DNA of 64,000 bases from Melioribacteraceae bacterium (GTDB lineage Bacteria > Bacteroidota > Ignavibacteria > Ignavibacteriales > Melioribacteraceae). Below, one piece after another: positions 40,175 through 49,524 of the stretch. The stretch covers positions 1 to 64,000 of the forward strand of contig WGCV01000019.1 of assembly GCA_015493615.1 (NCBI GenBank), read 5' to 3'. Position numbers and translations under genes: made by a program. Below the pieces are notes generated by a model. It saw only the letters and a program-made list of their open reading frames with translations, had not been told where the DNA came from and did no database searches. The number at the start of each line of letters is the position of its first letter. Positions within the stretch are counted from its first letter, which is position 1.

Positions 40175-41306
40175 ACTAAAACGATATAATAAAATTTTGC
40201 TCGGGCTGGTTACCGCACTCGTTGTGATCGGGGCGATAATTGTTTTGAGCGCAAGCAGTATGTACAGCTTGGAAAAATCTAATAATTTTACGACTTTATT
40301 TAATCACCATCTTAGAATTATTATTTTCGGCATCGGTACATTTGTAGCCGGAATGATTTTCCCGTATCAGTTTTATCAGAAGGTAACAAAGTGGCTGCTG
40401 CTTGGCGCGGTTATTGCGCTACTTGCAACATTTGCTTTCGGTACGACTGTGAAAGGGGCGTCAAGGTGGCTTGATTTAGGCTTTGTGAAATTCCAGCCCT
40501 CCGAAGCGGCTAAAATTATTTTGATTGTTCATATCTCCTATATGATTTATCGCCTCGGAGACAGAATAACAGAATTCAAACACGGTTTGCTTTATCCCCT
40601 TATCTGGATTGTCGTTACCGCGTTCTTAATTATGATTCAACCGAATATGAGCACCGCTTTTATTGTTGCGTTTGTAGGAATGACGATGTTGTTTGTAGGA
40701 GGCGCGCGGGTAAAGCATATTGCGGCTGTCTCAATTGTCGGTTTGCTGTTTGTCGTCGCAATGATGTGGGCGTATCCGCACTCGAGAGCGAGAATAGTTT
40801 CTTATTTTAATTCGCACGGAGTAGCGGAAAAAATAAACGATCAGGTTTACCAGGCAAGAATCGGATTGGGAAGCGGCGGATTAACCGGAGTCGGTTTGGG
40901 CGAAAGCTCGCAGGCAAACTTGTTCGTTTCCGAATCTTACGGAGATTTTATTTTTTCGATACTCGGCGAGGAACTCGGTTTTGCCGGAACTCTGTTTGTT
41001 ACAACGTTGTATTTGATGCTGTTTTTTGTGTCGCTTTTACAGATGAAAAATATTAGCGATAAGTTCGGGCAGATGCTGATATTCGGACTTTCGTTCAATA
41101 TAGCGCTGACGGCGTTTATAAATATTGCCGTTGTCCTCGGGATTTTTCCCACAACCGGAATTACGCTTCCCTTTATAAGTTACGGAGGAACTTCAATCGC
41201 GATGTTCGCGCTGTCGGTCGGGATAATTATTAACGTAACTGCGGAAGGAAGAGTTTTGAAATTGCGAAAAAGATTGGTGATGATAAGTGAATTCTTCGGC
41301 GATTAA
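40164..41306 (+). CDS. ftsW: Septal peptidoglycan polymerase FtsW
   Basis: A 380-residue SEDS protein with ten membrane helices, which polymerises lipid II together with the FtsI-type PBP. Typical segments are LGLVTALVVIGAIIVLSASS, GASRWLDLGFVKFQPSEAAK, the MIQPNMSTAFIVAFVG region with the catalytic-site residues, and GLGESSQANLFVSESYGDFI plus GEELGFAG. A C-terminal helix ends in a basic tail. It lies between murD and murG; its 3' end overlaps the GTG start of murG by 20 bases. Confidence 0.94.
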   Translation: MTYKLKRYNKILLGLVTALVVIGAIIVLSASSMYSLEKSNNFTTLFNHHLRIIIFGIGTFVAGMIFPYQFYQKVTKWLLLGAVIALLATFAFGTTVKGASRWLDLGFVKFQPSEAAKIILIVHISYMIYRLGDRITEFKHGLLYPLIWIVVTAFLIMIQPNMSTAFIVAFVGMTMLFVGGARVKHIAAVSIVGLLFVVAMMWAYPHSRARIVSYFNSHGVAEKINDQVYQARIGLGSGGLTGVGLGESSQANLFVSESYGDFIFSILGEELGFAGTLFVTTLYLMLFFVSLLQMKNISDKFGQMLIFGLSFNIALTAFINIAVVLGIFPTTGITLPFISYGGTSIAMFALSVGIIINVTAEGRVLKLRKRLVMISEFFGD

Positions 41307-42390
41307 ATATAGATTTTTAATCGGCGCCGGCGGAACGGGCGGTCATCTTTACCCCGCGCTGGCTGTCGCGGATAAAATTAAGGAATTGCTTCCGGAAAGC
41401 GAATTTCTTTTTGTCGGCTCTAAGGATAAGATTGAATCTCGAGTTGTTCCGGCAAAGGGATATAATTTTAAGTCGATATTGATAAGCGGTTTTGCTCGAA
41501 AGATGAACTTGAAGAACTTAATGTTTCCTTTTAAGATGCTTGCCGGATTTACGCAGGCATTGGGAATAGCAATTAAATTCAAACCGCATGTCGTTATCGG
41601 GGCGGGGTCTTATGTTTCAGGTCCGGTAGTTTGGGCGGGAACGTTTATGGGCGCAAAAGCTCTGCTGCTTGAGCAGAACAGCTATCCCGGAATAACAAAC
41701 AGATTGCTTGAGAAGAAAGCTGCCGAGATTTTTATCAGCTTTGAAGAATCGAAGGAATTTTTTAGAGAGCGGGAGAAGCTGACTTTAACCGGCAATCCCG
41801 TCAGACCCGATTTTAAGCCGATTGATAAAAAAGAAGCTCGGGAAAAATTAGGGCTTGCCGAAAACGGTAAGTATATTTTTATCGTCGGGGGAAGTCTCGG
41901 AGCGCGTTCCATAAATGAAGCGGTTGCGGAAAATTTAGAAAAGTTCTCCTCGTCCGGAATTAAAATTCTTTGGCAGACGGGAAAAAATTATTTTGATGAG
42001 TATAAAAATTTGAGTAGCAAAGATGTCAGAGTGATTGATTTTATTGACGATGTCGCTCTTTACTATTCGGCTGCCGACTTAATTGTTGCAAGAGCCGGCG
42101 CCACAACTATTGCGGAACTTTCTTATTTGGGACTGCCGGCGGTTTTAATTCCTTCTCCCAACGTCGCGGCTGATCACCAATACAGAAACGCCGAAGCTCT
42201 ACGGAAAGTTGGAGCAGCCGAGCTGATTAAAGATAACGAAGCCGCGGAGAAATTGTTTGTTGCAGTTGGGGAACTTTTAAACGACGAGAATAAGCTGGAA
42301 AAACTGAGTGAAAATATAAAAAAGTTTGCGAAACATGATGCGGCGGAAGTCATTGCCGGTAAAGCAATTGATTACGCTACGCGATTATAA
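41287..42390 (+). CDS. murG: Lipid II synthase MurG
   Basis: A 367-residue GT28 glycosyltransferase that adds GlcNAc to lipid I at the inner face of the membrane. N-terminal FLIGAGGTGGHLYPALAVAD is the classic loop, with VIGAGSYVSGPVVWAG, LLEQNSYPGITNRLLEKK, and the UDP-GlcNAc-binding IVARAGATTIAELSYLGLPA. Starts with GTG at 41287, which overlaps ftsW; this gives the full GGTGGH domain, so the start is accepted. Ends 12 bases before murC. Confidence 0.95.
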   Translation: MNSSAIKYRFLIGAGGTGGHLYPALAVADKIKELLPESEFLFVGSKDKIESRVVPAKGYNFKSILISGFARKMNLKNLMFPFKMLAGFTQALGIAIKFKPHVVIGAGSYVSGPVVWAGTFMGAKALLLEQNSYPGITNRLLEKKAAEIFISFEESKEFFREREKLTLTGNPVRPDFKPIDKKEAREKLGLAENGKYIFIVGGSLGARSINEAVAENLEKFSSSGIKILWQTGKNYFDEYKNLSSKDVRVIDFIDDVALYYSAADLIVARAGATTIAELSYLGLPAVLIPSPNVAADHQYRNAEALRKVGAAELIKDNEAAEKLFVAVGELLNDENKLEKLSENIKKFAKHDAAEVIAGKAIDYATRL

Positions 42391-42402
42391 GGAACGATTA
42401 TT

Positions 42403-43782
42403 ATGATGCAGAAATTTATTAAGAAAATACATTTTGTGGGAATCGGCGGAATAGGAATGAGCGGATTGGCTGAAATCGTTTTGAATCAGGGCTTTGAAGT
42501 TTCCGGTTCCGACATAAACGAATCCGAAATAACAAAACGATTGGAAAGTTTGGGCGTGAAAATTTCAATCGGGCACAGCGCGGAAAACGTTAAAGACGCT
42601 GATGTGCTTGTTTACAGCTCCGCCGTTACCGAAGATAACCCCGAGCTTGTCGAAGCGTTCGAGAAAAAAATTCCCGTTATTAAACGGGCGGAATTACTTG
42701 CCGAAACCATGAGAATGAAATACGGAATCGGAATAGCCGGCACGCACGGAAAAACCACGACAACGTCAATGGTCGGATTGGTGCTGACCGAAGGGGGAGT
42801 TGACCCTACAATAATTGTCGGCGGAAAACTAAGCGGTTTGGGCGGAACGAACGCGCGGCTCGGAAACGGCGAATATATTGTAGTGGAAGCGGACGAGTTT
42901 GACAGAACGTTTTTGAAGTTGACGCCGACTATCGCCGCTATCACAACGCTTGAAAAAGAACATCTTGATATCTATAAAGATTTGGACGATTTGAAATCGG
43001 CTTTTATCGAATTTGCGAATAAAGTTCCTTTCTACGGATTCGTAACTCTCTGCCTCGACGAGCCCGCCCTGCAGGAAATTATTCCCATGATTAATAAGAA
43101 GATTATTACATACGGAGTAAGTCCGCAAGCCGATGTGCGCGCTGAAAATATGCGGCACAGCGAGTTCTTCTCCACGTTCAGCGTAAATTATTTTGGTGAT
43201 GAACTCGGTGAAATTACGCTTCGGATTCCCGGTGTTCATAATATTAAAAACGCTCTCGTAGCGGTCGTAACCGGTTTGCAGTTGGGAATTCCCTTTGAAA
43301 AAATTAAAACGGCGCTTGAAAAATTTGCCGGAGTTTACAGACGCTTTGAAACCAAGTTCTCCAACGGAATACTTGTAATCGACGACTACGCTCATCACCC
43401 GACCGAAATTAACGCATCTTTAAGCGCGGTAAGAAACGGTTGGAAAAGAAGAGTCGTCGCGGTATTTCAACCTCATCTTTATTCTCGTACTCGTGATTTT
43501 TATAAGGAGTTCGGGCGGGTATTCTTAAACTCGGATATTTTTGTCTGTACGGATGTTTATCCGGCAAGGGAAAAACCGATTGAAGGAATTAGCGGAGAGC
43601 TTGTCGCGGAAGCCGCTCGAAAGTTCGGGCATAAGAATGTGTTCTACGAACCGGACAAAACAAAATTGCCGGAGATGCTTAATAATATTGTGGAAGACGG
43701 CGACATCGTATTGACAATGGGAGCCGGAGATATTTGGAAAATCGGCGAAGAGTTTATTGAACTATATAAGAGTAAAAAGTAA
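42403..43782 (+). CDS. murC: UDP-MurNAc:L-alanine ligase MurC
   Basis: A 459-residue ligase that adds the first amino acid to UDP-MurNAc. Starts MMQKFIKKIHFVGIGGIGMS with the family UDP-binding loop; ATP P-loop IAGTHGKTTTTSMVG near residue 110; then EADEFDRTFLKLTPTIAAIT, DDYAHHPTEINASL and FQPHLYSRTRDFYKEFGRV. A murB gene often follows murC, but here ftsQ follows directly, overlapping by 26 bases. The upstream ribosome site is AAGGAACGAT. UDP-MurNAc is therefore supplied by a MurB encoded elsewhere. Confidence 0.95.
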   Translation: MMQKFIKKIHFVGIGGIGMSGLAEIVLNQGFEVSGSDINESEITKRLESLGVKISIGHSAENVKDADVLVYSSAVTEDNPELVEAFEKKIPVIKRAELLAETMRMKYGIGIAGTHGKTTTTSMVGLVLTEGGVDPTIIVGGKLSGLGGTNARLGNGEYIVVEADEFDRTFLKLTPTIAAITTLEKEHLDIYKDLDDLKSAFIEFANKVPFYGFVTLCLDEPALQEIIPMINKKIITYGVSPQADVRAENMRHSEFFSTFSVNYFGDELGEITLRIPGVHNIKNALVAVVTGLQLGIPFEKIKTALEKFAGVYRRFETKFSNGILVIDDYAHHPTEINASLSAVRNGWKRRVVAVFQPHLYSRTRDFYKEFGRVFLNSDIFVCTDVYPAREKPIEGISGELVAEAARKFGHKNVFYEPDKTKLPEMLNNIVEDGDIVLTMGAGDIWKIGEEFIELYKSKK

Positions 43783-44551
43783 GTTGCGAAAAGCGGGAAA
43801 AATAGCGAGCGTTTTATTCCTGATTGTTATGGTGGGAGTGATTTTCTATTTGGCTTTCGACGTTGGCAATGAAAAGCCGTATGAAATTACTCTTGTTGAG
43901 CTAAACGGCTGCAACTATTTGCCGACGGAGAATTATTTCAAATACGCGGAGCTTGATAGAAAGGAGATATATCCCGAACTGACTTTGCCGGTTTTGAAAT
44001 CGAGATTTGAAAAACATCCTTACGTTAAACGCGCAGATGTAATTTACAAAGGAAACGGAAAGGTTGAAATCGACTTGACGGAGAAATCATTTAAGGCGCA
44101 GCTTTTTACTAACGATAAAAAATATATTGTAACCGAAGATTTTGAATTGCTGCCGATTTTAAAATATACTCAGCGCCTTGTTCTTCCGATAATCTCGACG
44201 GGAAGAAATAGTCGTTATTCGATGTTTCAGTATGTGAAGAAAAATAAGGAACTCGTCCCGGCGTTCGAAACTCTTGACGCGATTAAAATTATTAATCCGC
44301 AGCTTTACGATAATCTTTCGGAAATCGTTCTTAAGGATAGCGGAGATATGGATCTTTATTTTGCTTTTGCGGATTATCCGGTAAGGATTGAAAGGGGAAA
44401 GGAAGTTGAGAATGTTTATTATTATAATAAACTGTGGGAATATTTAGCCGGTTCAAAATTGAATAATAATATTAAATATATTGATTTGCGCTATTCGGGA
44501 AAGATTTTTTTAGGATTGGATGATAGCAACGTAGAAGGTAATAAATCATGA
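43757..44551 (+). CDS. ftsQ: Cell division protein FtsQ-like
   Basis: A 264-residue bitopic protein: basic cytoplasmic start, one membrane helix at about residues 15-37 (ASVLFLIVMVGVIFYLAFDV), then a POTRA-type domain (ELNGCNYLPTENYFKYAELD, then FEKHPYVKRADVIYKGNGKV) and a beta domain ending in YIDLRYSGKIFLG, the FtsQ pattern. It starts with TTG at 43757 inside murC; a TTG at 43784 is an alternative that would shorten the tail. FtsQ links the inner divisome to peptidoglycan synthesis. Overlaps ftsA by four bases. Confidence 0.85.
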   Translation: MNYIRVKSKLRKAGKIASVLFLIVMVGVIFYLAFDVGNEKPYEITLVELNGCNYLPTENYFKYAELDRKEIYPELTLPVLKSRFEKHPYVKRADVIYKGNGKVEIDLTEKSFKAQLFTNDKKYIVTEDFELLPILKYTQRLVLPIISTGRNSRYSMFQYVKKNKELVPAFETLDAIKIINPQLYDNLSEIVLKDSGDMDLYFAFADYPVRIERGKEVENVYYYNKLWEYLAGSKLNNNIKYIDLRYSGKIFLGLDDSNVEGNKS

Positions 44552-45783
44552 AGAAAAATATAATTGCGGGACTCGACATAGGCACCACCAAAGTCTGCGC
44601 CGTTGTGGCTCGCGAAGAAGACGGACAGAAAGTTGTAATAGGAGCGGGAGTCGTTCAATCGAACGGAATGAATAACGGGCTGATCTCCAATATCAATAAA
44701 ATGTCCTCGGCGATTAAGGAAGCCGTCACAAAGGCGACCGAACAAGCCGGAGTAAAGATAACAAGCGTAAATATAGGAATTGCGGGCGAGCATATAAGAA
44801 GTTTAAGACATCGCAATTATGTTACGATATCCAATCCTGAAGGGGAGGTAACGCAGGAAGACCTGGACAGATTGAAGGAAGACGTTAGAAAACTAAAATC
44901 ATCGTCCGAGCTTCAGATATTGCACATTATCCCCGAGCAGTATTTTCTTGACGACAAAGAAGTTGAAAGTCCGCTTGACATGGTCGGGACAAAGTTGGAA
45001 GCGGTTCATCACGTTGTGCTTGCTTCTATTCCCGCAATTGCAAATATCGAAAGAGCCGTTCAGAAAGCCGGTCTCACGGTAAACGACAGAATTCTTCAGC
45101 CGTTGGCTTCGAGTATTGCGGTACTCGATGAAAACGAAAAGGATTTGGGCGTAGCGCTGATTGATATCGGCGGAGGCACAACAGATGTTGCCGTTTTTAA
45201 GAAAAAGGTAATTAAGTTTTCAGGCGTGGTCGGGACGGCGGGTAATGCCGTAACAAACGCAATAATGGAAACATTGAGCATCGTCGGAGACGAGGCGGAA
45301 AAGATTAAGAAAGAATACGGCTACGCGCATTCACAAGCGATTATAAAACCGGAACTGATTATGCTTCCCGGAGTCGGCGCAAGAAAAAACAGAAAGGTTG
45401 ACACAACCGTTTTGTGCCAGATAATTAATCCGCAGATGAAAAATATTTTTAAGATGATTAATCATCAGTTGGAGCAGTCTAAAATAAAAGAAAAACTTCT
45501 TGCCGGAATAGTTTTAACCGGCGGAGGCTCTATGCTGCGGGGAGTTACGGAGCTTGCCGAGGAAGTTTTCGGAATTCCGGCAAAGATAGGATTGCCGTTG
45601 AACATCGAATCGGAGATAGACGATGAAATTGCTAAACCCGAGTATGCGACCGCATTAGGATTAATACAGATAGGAGGAAGCGTTCACGGAGAACCTAAAA
45701 AGTTTATAAAATTAGGGCGCGCCAAAGAGAGCGCCTTCAGAAAAGGATTAAATAAATTAATAGAAATTTTCAACGAACTATAA
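44548..45783 (+). CDS. ftsA: Cell division protein FtsA
   Basis: A 411-residue actin-like ATPase that ties FtsZ filaments to the membrane. The phosphate-1 motif is AGLDIGTTKVCAVVA; the SHS2 (1C) insertion is at about residues 80-160 (VNIGIAGEHIRSLRHRNYVT); phosphate-2 IDIGGGTTDVAVF; adenosine region VLTGGGSMLRGVTELAEEVF; and a C-terminal amphipathic helix (FRKGLNKLIEIFNEL) for membrane binding. Overlaps ftsQ by four bases and precedes ftsZ by 22. Fully typical. Confidence 0.96.
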   Translation: MKKNIIAGLDIGTTKVCAVVAREEDGQKVVIGAGVVQSNGMNNGLISNINKMSSAIKEAVTKATEQAGVKITSVNIGIAGEHIRSLRHRNYVTISNPEGEVTQEDLDRLKEDVRKLKSSSELQILHIIPEQYFLDDKEVESPLDMVGTKLEAVHHVVLASIPAIANIERAVQKAGLTVNDRILQPLASSIAVLDENEKDLGVALIDIGGGTTDVAVFKKKVIKFSGVVGTAGNAVTNAIMETLSIVGDEAEKIKKEYGYAHSQAIIKPELIMLPGVGARKNRKVDTTVLCQIINPQMKNIFKMINHQLEQSKIKEKLLAGIVLTGGGSMLRGVTELAEEVFGIPAKIGLPLNIESEIDDEIAKPEYATALGLIQIGGSVHGEPKKFIKLGRAKESAFRKGLNKLIEIFNEL

Positions 45784-45805
45784 ATGCCACAGCGAGGAGG
45801 ATTTT

Positions 45806-47077
45806 ATGACACAAACAAAAAAACGTTTCTTTAGTTTAGCTCCGGAAGAAAGGGAGAAGAAAAAATTAAACGCAAATTTAAAAGTTGTCGGAGTAGGCGG
45901 CGGCGGATGCAACGCTATTGACTATATGATTAAAAAAGGACTGTCGGGAGTTGAGTACATTGCGGTTAACACGGACGCGCAAGTGCTTGACGCAAGCTTG
46001 GCGGATACCAAACTTCAAATCGGAATTAACATAACGCGCGGTCTCGGAGCCGGAGCCGATCCGAACGTCGGACGGAAAGCAATTGAAGAAAACAGAGAGG
46101 ATTTGAAAAAGATTCTCGAAGGAAGCGACATGGTTTTTATTACCGCCGGAATGGGAGGCGGAACCGGAACTGGCGCGGCGCCGGTAATTGCCGAGGAAGC
46201 TAAAAGTTTGGGCGCGCTGGTAGTAGGCGTTGTAACCGAACCATTTGCATGGGAAGGCAAGCAACGGATGAACAACGCAAAAGAAGGAATTGCCGAGTTG
46301 AACAAACATGTTGACAGTTTGATAGTTATCCCGAACAACAGATTGCTTAATACGCTCGAGAATTCAACTTCGGCGTTCGACGCATTCTCAAAACCGAATG
46401 AAGTGCTGCTTGAAGCCACGCAGGGTATTGCGGATATTATAACGATTCGCGGTATTATCAATGTTGACTTTGCCGATGTTCGCAGAGTGATGAGCTTATC
46501 GGGAAAAGCCCTTATGGGACGCGGCACCGCAAGCGGCGAGAACCGCGCGATGGAAGCCGCCGAGAAAGCAATTTCATCGCCGCTTCTGGAAGGGATGAGT
46601 ATTACCGGAGCCAAGAAAGTGCTGATAAACATTACCGGTTCGTCGAATTTGACAATGAACGAAATCGAGATGGGAAATAACGTAATAATGAAAGCCGTCG
46701 GCGAGGAAGCCGATATAATTTTCGGCTGGGTGGTTAAAGAAGATATGGGCGAATTTGTTTCCTACACGGTTATTGCGACCGGGTTCGAAACAAAGTCTAT
46801 TAAAAAGCCGGTTGTTGAAAAATCCGTCCCGGGTGTCTCTAAAGTACGGGATGAAAATATTTCACAAGGCTCATTGTTTGACGACACGGATTTACAGCCT
46901 GAAGTTGTTCCCGAAATATTAGGCGGATTTCACGAAGACGACTCCACGTTGGATGAGACTCTCAGCGGAAGCTATCATGAACATTTTAATTCATTTGAAG
47001 AAGAGCAAAAAGCGGAGAAGAAAAAGAAAAATAAAGGAGATAACAGTTCCTCATTTCTCCGGATGATAATGGACTAA
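45806..47077 (+). CDS. ftsZ: Cell division GTPase FtsZ
   Basis: A 423-residue tubulin-like GTPase that makes the Z ring. It opens with a 25-residue N-terminal extension, then KVVGVGGGGCNAIDYMI, the GTP signature ITAGMGGGTGTGAAPVIAEE near residue 115, T7 loop INVDFADVRRVMS, and a long acidic linker (residues about 345-410) before a conserved C-terminal peptide SSFLRMIMD that would bind FtsA. GAGGAGG lies nine bases before the ATG. Last gene of the dcw operon; a terminator follows 30 bases later. Confidence 0.97.
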   Translation: MTQTKKRFFSLAPEEREKKKLNANLKVVGVGGGGCNAIDYMIKKGLSGVEYIAVNTDAQVLDASLADTKLQIGINITRGLGAGADPNVGRKAIEENREDLKKILEGSDMVFITAGMGGGTGTGAAPVIAEEAKSLGALVVGVVTEPFAWEGKQRMNNAKEGIAELNKHVDSLIVIPNNRLLNTLENSTSAFDAFSKPNEVLLEATQGIADIITIRGIINVDFADVRRVMSLSGKALMGRGTASGENRAMEAAEKAISSPLLEGMSITGAKKVLINITGSSNLTMNEIEMGNNVIMKAVGEEADIIFGWVVKEDMGEFVSYTVIATGFETKSIKKPVVEKSVPGVSKVRDENISQGSLFDDTDLQPEVVPEILGGFHEDDSTLDETLSGSYHEHFNSFEEEQKAEKKKKNKGDNSSSFLRMIMD

Positions 47078-47106
47078 AATAGAGTTTTTTTGTAGTTGTA
47101 ATTTTT

Positions 47107-47158
47107 AGCCGTACTTTCCTCGTTGTGGCAAATGGGAAAAGAGTACGGCTATTTTTTT
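47107..47158 (+). terminator. Intrinsic terminator of the dcw operon
   Basis: AGCCGTACT (47107-47115) pairs perfectly with AGTACGGCT (47142-47150) around a 26-base loop containing a weaker inner stem (CTCG...). Seven T residues follow at 47152-47158. It ends the operon 30 bases after the ftsZ stop. Confidence 0.9.
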
Positions 47159-47241
47159 AAACTGATTTTTTCAATCCTTTTTGAATTTATGAAAATATTT
47201 TATAAATTAATATCCAACATGAATTCACTAAGCAGATATCA

Positions 47242-49233
47242 TTGAGAGTAATTTTTACAATAGCGTTATTTTTTGCGTTTTTAAATTCGCAAACCGTTTT
47301 TCCGTCCCAAAATGATTCGCTTCTCCAATCAATAAAAAAATTACCGAAAAAAGAACAACTTAATGTTTTGTTAAAAAACACTTGGAAGTTAAGAGCAAAA
47401 AATTCTTTCTTAGCTCTTAAGTATGGAAGAGCAGCGTTAAAGCTGGCGAAGGAAAAGAAAGATTTTTCCAAACTTGCCGAAGCAAACAGCTACCTCGGAG
47501 TAATTTATCGCAATATCAGCAAATATGATTCTTCGATTGTTTTTTACAATAAAGCTTTGAAGTACGCTCAAATTGCAAATGATTCAACTCAGCTTGCTTA
47601 CGCTTATAATAACATCGGCGGTTATAACGGCTACAAGCATCGCTATTTTTTGGCGTTGGAAAATGTTTTTTACGCAAAGAATATTTTTAAGAAAATCAAC
47701 AATTTAAGAGGAATGGCGTACTGCGACATTCAAGCCGGTTTGTGGTTTACAATTTTGGGAGTTTATGATAAAGCCGAAAAGTATTTGATTGAAGCCTTGC
47801 AGGTAAGGCAGCGTCTTAATGATAAATTCGGGATTACCGTCGCCCAATCGTTGCTTGCCGATCTTTATTACAAAGAGGGATTATATTACAAAGCTCAAAG
47901 TTTGTATTATTTAACTTTGAGGAAGTATCAAAAGTTCGGCGATATGAAAGGAATAGCCGCGTCATACGGAGGACTTGGAGGGATTGCCTACTATCAATAC
48001 AGGTACGGCGAAGCTTTGGCGTACAGACATAAATCTTTAAAAATTTTCAAAAAACTTTCGTATAAAATCGGGCTTGTGCTTAATTACAACGGCTTGGGAG
48101 TTATTTATAACGCGTTGGGAAAATATCCTAAAGCGTTGGAATATGAAAAGAAAGCCGAGCGGCAAGCTGAAGAGATTGATTACAAAGAAGGTTTATTAAA
48201 GGTTTATAAAAATCTCATTCTCATTTATAAAAACTACGATCTGAGTAAGGTTTCCGATTACGCGATTAAATTTGTCAATCTGCAGAAGGAAATTTCAAAC
48301 AACGAGATGAAAACAAGAGCCGAGGAGCTTGAGAAATTTATCGAATCGCAGGAAATTCTGAAAAAGAACTTATATCTCACGAACGCGTTGCAAAGGTCAA
48401 GGGCGATAATTATCACCGGATTAATCATTGTGATTGTTGTTGTATTTTTGTTTGTTATGGTTTACATCGAGTATCGTAAAAGAAAGCAGAAGGAAAAAGA
48501 ACTAGAAGCCGCGCTTAATGAGAAGAATAAATTGTTCAGTATTGTGGCTCACGATTTAAAAAATCCTTTTACTTCCATTTTGGGATATTCCGATTTGGTA
48601 CTTTCCGATTTTGATAATTTTGAAAAAGAAGATCTTCGGGAAGCTTTCGCAAACATGAGAAGTTCTTCCCAAAAATTGTTAAACATGGTTGAAAATATTT
48701 TAACTTGGGCGCGTTCTCAGTCCGGCAAACTGAAAGTTCATAAAGATAAATATGATTTGAATACTCTTCTTTTTAAGGTAACTTCTTATTTTACGCAATC
48801 GGCTCAAGCTAAAAATATTGATATTAAATTACAGTTCGAAGGAAAGCCGGTTTGTTATTGCGATAAAGATTTGTTTTCCACCGCCGTCAGAAATCTTTTC
48901 AATAACAGCATTAAATTTACCAGTCCCGGAGGGAAAATAATTGTTTCGACTCGTATTGACAAAGAAAGAGGGATGGCGATTGTGATTGTCGCCGATACGG
49001 GAATCGGGATGACCGACGAACAGTTGAAGAAAGTTTGGGATGTTAATAAGGAGTCGGGTATCGGCACGATGGGTGAAAAAGGGACGAGTTTGGGGCTTGT
49101 GCTTGTAAAAGAAGCCGTGGAATTAAACGGCGGAACAATATCTGTCGAAAGCGAGAAGAATGTAGGGACTGAGTTTGTTTTTACTGTACCGATTGTAAAC
49201 ATCTCCGAGGATGAATCCGACGAAGAAAAATAA
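47242..49233 (+). CDS. TPR-containing sensor histidine kinase
   Basis: A 663-residue kinase starting with TTG at 47242 and opening with a signal peptide (IFTIALFFAFLNSQTVFPSQ). Six to eight tetratricopeptide repeats fill residues about 60-350 (LAEANSYLGVIYRNISKYDS type). A membrane helix at about 390-410 (IIITGLIIVIVVVFLFVMVY) leads to HisKA with IVAHDLKNPFTSILGYSDLV (phosphorylated His) and HATPase with NLFNNSIKFTSPGG, VADTGIGM and GTSLGLVLVKEAV. The TPR part would be periplasmic. No receiver domain or response regulator is adjacent, so its partner is encoded elsewhere. The layout is common in Bacteroidota/Ignavibacteriota. It forms its own unit after the terminator. Confidence 0.88.
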   Translation: MRVIFTIALFFAFLNSQTVFPSQNDSLLQSIKKLPKKEQLNVLLKNTWKLRAKNSFLALKYGRAALKLAKEKKDFSKLAEANSYLGVIYRNISKYDSSIVFYNKALKYAQIANDSTQLAYAYNNIGGYNGYKHRYFLALENVFYAKNIFKKINNLRGMAYCDIQAGLWFTILGVYDKAEKYLIEALQVRQRLNDKFGITVAQSLLADLYYKEGLYYKAQSLYYLTLRKYQKFGDMKGIAASYGGLGGIAYYQYRYGEALAYRHKSLKIFKKLSYKIGLVLNYNGLGVIYNALGKYPKALEYEKKAERQAEEIDYKEGLLKVYKNLILIYKNYDLSKVSDYAIKFVNLQKEISNNEMKTRAEELEKFIESQEILKKNLYLTNALQRSRAIIITGLIIVIVVVFLFVMVYIEYRKRKQKEKELEAALNEKNKLFSIVAHDLKNPFTSILGYSDLVLSDFDNFEKEDLREAFANMRSSSQKLLNMVENILTWARSQSGKLKVHKDKYDLNTLLFKVTSYFTQSAQAKNIDIKLQFEGKPVCYCDKDLFSTAVRNLFNNSIKFTSPGGKIIVSTRIDKERGMAIVIVADTGIGMTDEQLKKVWDVNKESGIGTMGEKGTSLGLVLVKEAVELNGGTISVESEKNVGTEFVFTVPIVNISEDESDEEK

Positions 49234-49296
49234 CCTGTTTTGTTGCTCATGAGCCTACTTAAAAAAGGCGATTATTTGCAAATTCAATAATTTATA

Positions 49297-49399
49297 AACC
49301 GCTGAAGCGGTTACTGATTACTTTATGTAATTGCTAACCCACGACTTAAGTCGTGGGCTAATAGAATGCTTATTATACATTGCAACCGTTTCAACGGTT
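49297..49399. repeat. Cluster of three short palindromes
   Basis: AACCGCTGAAGCGGTT (49297-49312), CCCACGACTTAAGTCGTGGG (49338-49357) and AACCGTTTCAACGGTT (49384-49399) lie in the 290-base gap between the kinase and the giant ligase gene. Two have a four-base TGAA/TTCA centre. No gene is seen in the gap. Similar palindromes occur at 54426 and 56241. Confidence 0.75.
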
Positions 49400-49524
49400 T
49401 TTAGACCTTTCTTTAGTAAACTCACTCATGTTAACCTTTTGTTTCCAATAATTAATTACTGTTTGGGCTTTGCTCTGGAAGTTTGTAGTTTTAAAACAGA
49501 TTATATTTTTTTTCGAGGAGAATT

